Shown here piece by piece: positions 57,613-64,000 of a stretch of DNA of 64,000 bases. The notes under the pieces are model-generated. The model ran no database searches. It was not told the DNA's origin and saw only the letters and a list, made by a program, of their open reading frames with translations. The first letter of the stretch is position 1; each line of letters starts with the position of its first letter. Location: assembly GCA_001949185.1 (NCBI GenBank), contig BDGG01000001.1, positions 320,065 through 384,064 on the forward strand. The letters are read 5' to 3'. The DNA is from Ramazzottius varieornatus. Its lineage: Eukaryota > Tardigrada > Eutardigrada > Parachela > Ramazzottiidae. A program made the position numbers and the translations under genes.

Positions 57613-59222
57613 TCATAAACAATTAGTGAACGCTGTCTGATGCCACACCATCGCACTTTGAAAACCGACGTTTTCCTTACCTGCTAACTTCGGCTTCCGT
57701 ATTGCAGCCATTTCGCCAGCTTTCTTGAGTAATGCCTCGAAATCCGTGAATGGTAATTTAACCAGATGAACTAAGTACAAAAATAAGGGAATGCGTAGTA
57801 GGTTTTCGTCACTTTGGAATTCTTTCCGATGTTCATCTCGTTTCGCTCGGAACTCCGCTAGTTCTTCTTCGGAGTAGCTTGGAGTGTCATCTGCTGATAG
57901 AGTGCCGCCGCCTGTCAAAATCGTCAAGAAATCTTAGTCCATAGCCTCGTTGTTCTTGTTCGACCGCCTCCCATGCGCAAACCAAAATAACGATCGGGAT
58001 ACAGTACCTTGCAACGAGCGTGAGCCATCTATGCTGTCGCCTTCGTCATCGACATCCCCGAAGCCACCACCTGCAGTTTAGAAATAAAATCTACCCAGAC
58101 GCCCAATCCGATTTCTTTTCAGGAGTTTGATTTTGGAATTCCTGAACTTAATTTTGATTAAAATGAACTGAGCAATATAACAACTGACTACCACCGTACG
58201 TTTACGATTGTCCGGATCCTTATCGATATTGTAAGTGTCGTCGTCAAAGTCAGCCGCATCAATTTGCTCTTCCTCTTCTCCGGATTCATTCACACCCTCT
58301 CTTTCGGTCGACTGGGCAGCAGGAAACATGACGCGGGTGAGAAGATTTGACATCTGCGATCCTTCTGTCTCACTCTCTTCGTTGACGAAAGATTCCATCC
58401 CTGACTAGAAAGATTCCGAACCGCTTTCCGAACCGGCGCTTTCTTTGGTCCTGGAGCATGCTCGTCGTCGGAATCGCTGTCTGGAGCCGTATCCTTCTCA
58501 GAGTCCGATAGACGAGCTGCGCCTGCTTTATTCAATCGGCTGCGGTTGAGTGCTGACCGCTTCACCCGAACATTTTCCGTCCTTGCCGAATGCTTCATTC
58601 TGTGGCTCGCCTTCGGCTTCACGTTCTTTTTCTGAAAAACATAAGCCGCATCAACTTGCGCACTTGCGCAGGCAACAGCCTATTACGGGTTTGAGGGTTT
58701 ACGGGCTGAAAAATTTGGAAGTATTTGCAACTGGGAGCGCACTTGGCATCTTTGGAAAGTACCTTATTCTTTGCCGCCTGTTCTTTTGCGGTCTGTTCGA
58801 GAGTGGTGAATAGCATGTTCATCCTAGCTTGGTCAGTGTCCACAGAAATGACAGTTGCCTTTCCGACAGGGTGAGCAGTGTCCCAGTCGACACGAACTTT
58901 CATCCCAACGGCCATAATTTCCTTGCCTTTGAAAGCGTCGATGAACCGATACTGCGGCAGAATAATGTCCGCACTGATGCTGGTGGGTGGCAGAAGGTAG
59001 TAACTCCCATCGTCGTAGTGGCAAAGACCCCAGTCTGTAAAATACGAACAGTCAGTAAATAGGTTTGTCGCAAGATGTCATACCGTTTGAAGGTGACAAT
59101 GGGAAGAATCATACATCCACCATCTTGCGTGTTTTTGAGCACTGTCTTGAAATAATTCGGTAAAACCGCTGAAGATTCCGGATCCGATGTCCTGTAGTCC
59201 CTCCGTTTTCGCTTTCGAGCCT
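57613..59222 (-). CDS. Unknown acidic, probably nuclear protein
   Basis: Exons on the minus strand: about 59093-59222 (RKRKRRDYRTSDPESSA ... NTQDGGCMILPIVTFKR); about 58640-59038 (HYDDGSYYLLPPTSISADII, KVRVDWDTAHPVGKATVISV); about 58420-58622, Ser/Asp-rich (KDTAPDSDSDDEHAPGPKK); about 58190-58400 (NESGEEEEQIDAADFDDDT); and 57613-57911 (DTPSYSEEELAEFRAKRDEH). The WDTAHPVGKATVISVD segment may be a small beta-barrel, and the KR-rich and acidic blocks suggest nuclear action. I do not recognise the family. The splice phase between the first two exons does not fit perfectly. Compare the acidic gene at 129-1340, which has a similar EEL/EFxxKR helix. Confidence 0.45.
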
Positions 59223-59550
59223 GATTGGAAGAATCTATCGTAGAGTGAGCAGGGGATTACAGGAATGAAATAAATCCAGGAAAGAAAACTTAGCCGTTGG
59301 TTCCGACCATCACCATGTGCAACTTGCAGGTTGTTCTGGCTGAACGCTGCTTTATGGCTGTGCGTAAACTATCCCTCTACACTTGGCATTGCCACTCTAG
59401 ACACACACGGTCCAAATACCCGTGACTTCTCGAAACTTCAACGAACGCAAAAAGACAGAATGAACAGAACCACACCCGCATTACGTCATTGACCGTATCG
59501 ACATGGTTTATGGTCATTCTTAAGAAATTGAGTTTCCTTTACCCCCATAG

Positions 59551-62072
59551 ATGGAGTATCAGAAGAATACCCGAATTTCCAGGTTAAAAGCCAAGTGTGC
59601 TGCAGCAGCGAAACGCCAGAAGAACAGACCGGGGCAGCCCAGGTCGCAAGCGACCGCGATCGAGAGAGTGCAATCCTCATCAGCTGTCACCAGCCCGTGT
59701 CGATCAAGAATTGTCGGAAGAAGGGGAGGAAGAGGAGGGAAATGATGCTGTGAACACAACTATAGACAGCAGCGTGGGACAGCTGGACATGGACAGAACA
59801 ATTGAGGGTATCAAAAGTGATTAATTGACTTATTTGACACTAAGTCTCATGTTATCGTGACCACTAGCTAACACTTTCTTCCTTCTCTGTAGATATACCA
59901 GAGCTTGTCTCGATGGTATCAGATGACCCGAATGACGGCTGGACGCTGAACCAAGTCTGCAGTATGTTACTGTATGTGGCGAAAGCACCGGAACATCGAA
60001 CGCTGCGCTTGGCAAGTTTCTCAAAGTTATGGCTGTGGTGATTGATGGGAAACGGAACCCGACAGACCCAAAGTAACGAAGGAAGTTTCCCCAGAGCGCG
60101 AGCCTGCTTAACATCAAAGGAAACCATTGTGAGAAGACAGTGTACATATGCCCCTACCAGCGTCAGGTGAGAAAGAAGACAAACGAGACGTGGGAGACCG
60201 AGCTATGCGGTTACGTCTTGCGGGAAGTTGGTGAAGGAAAACATTGCCTGTACCACTGTGATTTGTGCGATACTGACTGGGAGCGAAAAATAGTGGAGAA
60301 GGACGGGAACCATTTTGTGATCAACCCAATCCGGAATATCGCCGAAGAAGCGCTACACAAGTACGGTAAGCTGGTGGATCCTCGTCAAGAACGTGTCCCT
60401 GGAATTTTGCGTGACGTCACTGATGGAAGCCGATTTCAGCAGATGGACATCCCAAGCAAATGGACATAATTTTACTGTTCCACGCGGATGGTGCAGAATT
60501 CAGCAAGAGCACAAAGAAGAAGATGTACCTGATATTTGTCCAGATTCTAAATTGCCGCTTCGGGTCAGACTCTGTGTGTGGCACCTCGCGGCTGTGTGGG
60601 TGGGGAAGATCTCCTCAAAGATCGTGAGTGTTTCTTGATGAACCTGACCCTCCAGCTGCAAGAACTGGACGAGAACAGTAACACGTTCCTGCCAATACAC
60701 TGGATTGATGCTTTCGGCGAAGAACATTACTCTCCGGGGTACGTCCACGGTTTCCTTTCTGATTCACCGGAACGCACTGCCATAAATGGACATTTGTCTC
60801 ACTCAGCCGCCAGGGATGTATCTAGGGTCTGCAGGTTGGTAACACGCCCGAAGAAATAGCCAAAAATCTATTCTGATTCAATATGCTAAATACATCTTTC
60901 TTAGGTGGGCGGAAGCATTGCACACAAGATCTGTTACAAATACGTGAAAAACCCCACGTTAAAAAGCCACCAAGATTTTGTCGACATGACTGCGCAGTGG
61001 GATATCCTCTCGACCGAACGCCGAAAGTACCTGCTGGAAGAAAGGCGAACAAAAGGATTCTGAAGACCTTCATTGGTTACCGACTGGCCGAAGATGGATG
61101 CTGTGAACGCCTTTTTCATCGACGTCATGCACATGTTTGATGAAGGATTGTCTCGATGGTTCCTGCGGCAGATAGTGGAAGGTGGGGAGGTGTTGAATCT
61201 AAGGAAAAGTGAGATAAAACAGATTGACACCTTATGGCTCAGTATTGCGGTTCCGGGTCACGAGTCAAGAAAAACAAGAAGCATCGCCCAGTATAAGAAA
61301 ATGAAAGCCCACGAGGTAAGATTTTTCATCCAGCATGGCGCACCTTACGTCACGAAAGACATAGTCCCGGAAGACTTCCACACTATCCTCTGTCTGGCCA
61401 GTACAATAGCATGGCTATCCACGCAAGACTCCATTTCCGAAAAAGATATCAGTAACTCTAACAGAATGCGCTGTGATGGTCGAAGAACTAGTCAGCAATG
61501 AATCCGTTCCTCAACTTGTCACACGTACCGCCAGATCTATTATGGGGATGACGGAGTCCATTTTATACGCAAGAGGACCTTCGGGAATATGTCGGCTGAT
61601 TGTTAATCCAGAAAAGATTCCATCCAAGCGGATATCCCAAGCCGTTATGGCATACGCGGACCACCACGGCTTCATATGGGCGGATGATAAAATTCATCTA
61701 TTTAAACGAGCTGTGGTTGAGGCGGAAATTCCGGTAAGAACAAGGAAACACAACGAGGCCTCCTGCCGAAATGAAAGCATCGTCTTTGAAAGGACAGGGA
61801 AAGTCATTGCCGTCAAGCACATAGTGGCCATACTATCAGTCGACACCGGATCCGTCCTGCAAACCCTAGTGTTTGGTAATTTGATGCTTCGCAATGAAAA
61901 CGATTTCTGCGAAAATAGATGTGTGAAAGTCAAGCACGTTTACGAAGTACAATTATCGCGAGATTATGTTTTGGTGGAGACTGCCAGCATCACAAAGCAG
62001 ATGGTCATACTCGGTGGTAGCGATTCATTGTTCGTTGTGAGTCCGCCGGCTAATATTTTCCGAACAACGTAA
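59551..62072 (+). pseudogene. Degenerate CACTA (EnSpm)-type transposase
   Basis: CACTA transposases are large DDE enzymes. The order of segments fits: YVLREVGEGKHCLYHCDLCD (about 60210-60270, zinc-like); ILLFHADGAEFSKSTKKKMY (about 60466-60525, the early catalytic DG region); MNLTLQLQELDENSNTFLPI; GYVHGFLSDSPERTAINGHL; then WPKMDAVNAFFIDVMHMFDE (about 61085-61145, the VDxMH motif), GHESRKTRSIAQYKKMKAHE followed by VRFFIQHGAP, and a long C-terminal frame to 62072 (VMAYADHHGFIWADDKIHLF). Stops and shifts (for example between 60470 and 60640 and near 61060) mean several frames are needed, so it is most likely inactive. No terminal CACTA repeats were found. Confidence 0.65.
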
Positions 62073-62080
62073 TTAGATTA

Positions 62081-62830
62081 ATTCCTTCGGTACCTGATTA
62101 AGATTTTGCGTCTAGACTTCGCCGAAGGTACCGTAATATTACAATACTTTGGCCGTTTGTCCGTTATTTGAGTGTCCGACCGTCTTATGTACATGGCGAT
62201 CACTGTATGAGTCGAATCGAGAAATTAAATTGATCTTAACCGTATCCACATACAGATACGTCCAAGCATCACGCACTACCAAACGTCAACTACAGTACCT
62301 ACCCAAGTTCATGCAATAATAGCGCTCAACTTGACCCCATCTTGTAGCCATTACCTGTGCCTTACACGAGCAAGACACTGGAGAACCGCACAGCAACACT
62401 CGGCACTATGCCTACTGGAACTTCTACCAGACAGACCTCTAGTTGTAGGAGACAGTCATACACCATGGCTAGTTCAACCGCGACGGCATCAGAGATATAT
62501 GCGTGATGCGCATATCCCGTTAGAAGAAAGGCCATAGCTAGCTATAGACGCAAGACGGTAGCCTTACGAAAGACAATAGCCGTCTTGGCCGCAAGAAGGG
62601 AGAAGGGAGAAGCGTTGTTTTGATAAGAGTTGATACACGACCATAAATCATTCTTCGAACTCGCTTTGCATTTCGAACGGACAGACAAACATCTGTTGCT
62701 AGTGCACTCATATGAGTTTTCATCTGTCACTGAATTTTGTAAGGTTTCAGCGCTAGATATTATTGTATCACTTCTGACCATTACGAAATATTGTTCGGGT
62801 ATTGATTGTATGTACACCAGGAAGATTTTA
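62081..62830. other. Intergenic stretch, no gene seen
   Basis: Contains CTTCGGTACC and GAAGGTACCG motifs near 62087 and 62122 but no supported exon. Confidence 0.45.
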
Positions 62831-62837
62831 GTTACTG

Positions 62838-63398
62838 TTGGAAATGGGAGAAAAACCTGAATGCTCCATATGTTTGAGGGAGTATCTCCCAATTCCTGCG
62901 CACAGACCTGCTGCTTCACTGTGTGGCCATTTCCTGCATCATTCGTGTCTGGAGGAATTACTGGCTAACGAGGATAAAAGTACTTGGAAATGTCCATCTT
63001 GTCGTGGTTCTATTATAGCTTCGGACGTTCGGTTATTGTATGGAGATATGCCCAGTTCCAAGCGGAATTCAGACGTGATGTCTTTTTCAAAGAACGAAGT
63101 TGAAAGATTTATCCAGTTTGCTGTAGATCAATGTGTCAGATTGCGTTTGGAAGAACTGGACGTGAAAAGGAGTAACAAGTGTACCCGTTCCCGTAATATC
63201 TCTCTTCCTGTGCCGGATGAACTTTTTGAGGTCGAAGAAATTACGTTTTCTAAATTCCACGGCGGAATACGTCATTATTCCGTCAAGTGGAAAAACTGCC
63301 CTGGAGAAGACTCGTGGGAGCCAGCCTATGGTCTTCGGCACTGTATGAAATCTATGGTCGTTCTCCAGAGCCTGTTGAACCTTCTCTTACGGACTTGA
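62838..63398 (+). CDS. RING-H2 finger plus chromodomain protein
   Basis: A single uninterrupted frame of 186 codons starting ATG at 62838. Residues 8-58 form a RING-H2 finger: ECSIC, LCGHFLHHSC and WKCPSC give C-x2-C, C-x-H-x2-H-x2-C and C-x2-C. RING fingers usually recruit E2 enzymes for ubiquitin transfer. After a basic linker, residues about 132-170 form a chromodomain: LFEVEEITFSKFHGGIRHY then SVKWKNCPGEDSWEP, with the aromatic-cage positions F, W and W. This would be a compact reader-plus-ubiquitin-ligase. An overlapping frame (YEIYGRSPEPVEPSLTDLTG, to about 63555) may continue the protein by a frameshift or intron. The surroundings are transposon-rich, so a chromodomain retroelement origin of the second half is possible. 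Confidence 0.7.
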   Translation: MEMGEKPECSICLREYLPIPAHRPAASLCGHFLHHSCLEELLANEDKSTWKCPSCRGSIIASDVRLLYGDMPSSKRNSDVMSFSKNEVERFIQFAVDQCVRLRLEELDVKRSNKCTRSRNISLPVPDELFEVEEITFSKFHGGIRHYSVKWKNCPGEDSWEPAYGLRHCMKSMVVLQSLLNLLLRT

Positions 63399-63658
63399 CC
63401 GGACATCAACCCTCGAACTTGCGTCTCGGTGTGGTCGATGCCCCTTCGCACTCCTTCCCAACACCGCAGAACGTGACAGCTTTTGGACCGGTACTGCTGG
63501 ACGTCGGCCAAGGAAATAATTCCACTCCACTGATTATGCAGGCCAGTACAGGTTTGTACACTCCAAGCAGAATATTTGTTTGTGTCCACCGTTATCAAAT
63601 ATCGTTTTCGGTTATAATGAGTAATTTACAACCTATATGGGCTATTAGTCACTTTGGC

Positions 63659-63729
63659 GCCGGGTAAGCGCTGGTCATGATCGGACCAGTGCTCAAGACT
63701 GGTCCGATCATGACCAGAGCTTACCCGGC
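63659..63729. repeat. Near-perfect 32-base hairpin
   Basis: The arm 63659-63690 (starts GCCGGGTAAGCGCTGG) pairs with 63698-63729 with a single mismatch around a 7-base loop (GCTCAAG). It could be a palindromic MITE or a small-RNA precursor. Confidence 0.85.
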
Positions 63730-63892
63730 CACAAAGACTCCAAAATGCCACGCTGTGACACTGTGTACTTTGACCACTCCCTTGGAAGCGTGGTTATTTG
63801 TGGTGCTTCTCACGCTGGCTGCAGATAAGCTCGAGTTCGAAACCCGATCTTCATTAATTTTTTAACATATGTTGTGGCAATACAGCACTATT

Positions 63893-63933
63893 GTGCTACC
63901 GAATTATCGCGCACTCAACCACGTGATCAGTGA
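63893..63933. mobile_element. Partial copy of the MITE at 16423
   Basis: GTGCTACCGAATTATCGCGC and the following ACTCAACCACGTG are identical to the left end of the element at 16423-16584. The rest diverges or runs off the window. Confidence 0.7.
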
Positions 63934-64000
63934 TCATCAGAAACCTTGTTTTATAAACCTGAAAACTGTTTTATTTTATAGACACAACGTCACTGATTCC

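Overview
This is nuclear DNA from a multicellular invertebrate animal. The genes are split by GT-AG introns, many only 60-200 bases long. The recognisable proteins are animal families: the photoreceptor-type nuclear receptor NR2E3, two CB1-receptor-interacting proteins (CNRIP1), an FHF-complex subunit (FHIP2), an astacin protease, a receptor guanylate cyclase and axonemal coiled-coil proteins. Compact introns, a receptor guanylate cyclase and a secreted LEA-like protein would suit a small ecdysozoan such as a tardigrade, but the sequence does not settle the species. There are two assembly gaps (26287-26336 and 37077-38030).

Layout. 1-1400 (+) is the end of an unknown acidic protein. 2031-7533 (+) holds the ectodomain, membrane segment and juxtamembrane part of a receptor guanylate cyclase-like gene invaded by a mobile element. 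8206-10964 (-) is FHIP2. A GC-rich interval with a perfect NRF1-type palindrome separates it from an astacin gene, 11843-13950 (+). Two CNRIP1 paralogues lie at 14042-14933 and 17870-19332 (both -), with a possible Ly6-like gene between them. A CFAP77-like gene (21424-22781, +) converges on a secreted LEA-like gene (22941-23618, -).

24900-32000 is mobile-element territory: a piggyBac element with TTAA ends, a frameshifted F-box gene, a palindromic MITE and a hAT element with inverted ends and an 8-base target duplication. 32874-34965 (+) is a PHD-finger/AT-hook gene. 35013-48668 is a minus-strand run of two coiled-coil genes (one resembling outer-dynein-arm docking proteins) and NR2E3, with several MITEs in their introns.

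48700-64000 is decayed and repeat-rich: two tandem DXO/RAI1-like genes whose catalytic residues are replaced, a degenerate Helitron, an acidic unknown gene, a degenerate CACTA (EnSpm) transposase, an intact single-exon RING + chromodomain ORF, and a near-perfect 71-base hairpin.

Three themes stand out. First, small inverted-repeat elements sit inside introns of otherwise healthy genes. Second, an RNA-decapping enzyme family has been duplicated and has lost its active site, as in Drosophila Cutoff. Third, there is a secreted, highly charged LEA-like protein. Exon boundaries quoted here were derived by hand from splice consensus plus reading-frame continuity.
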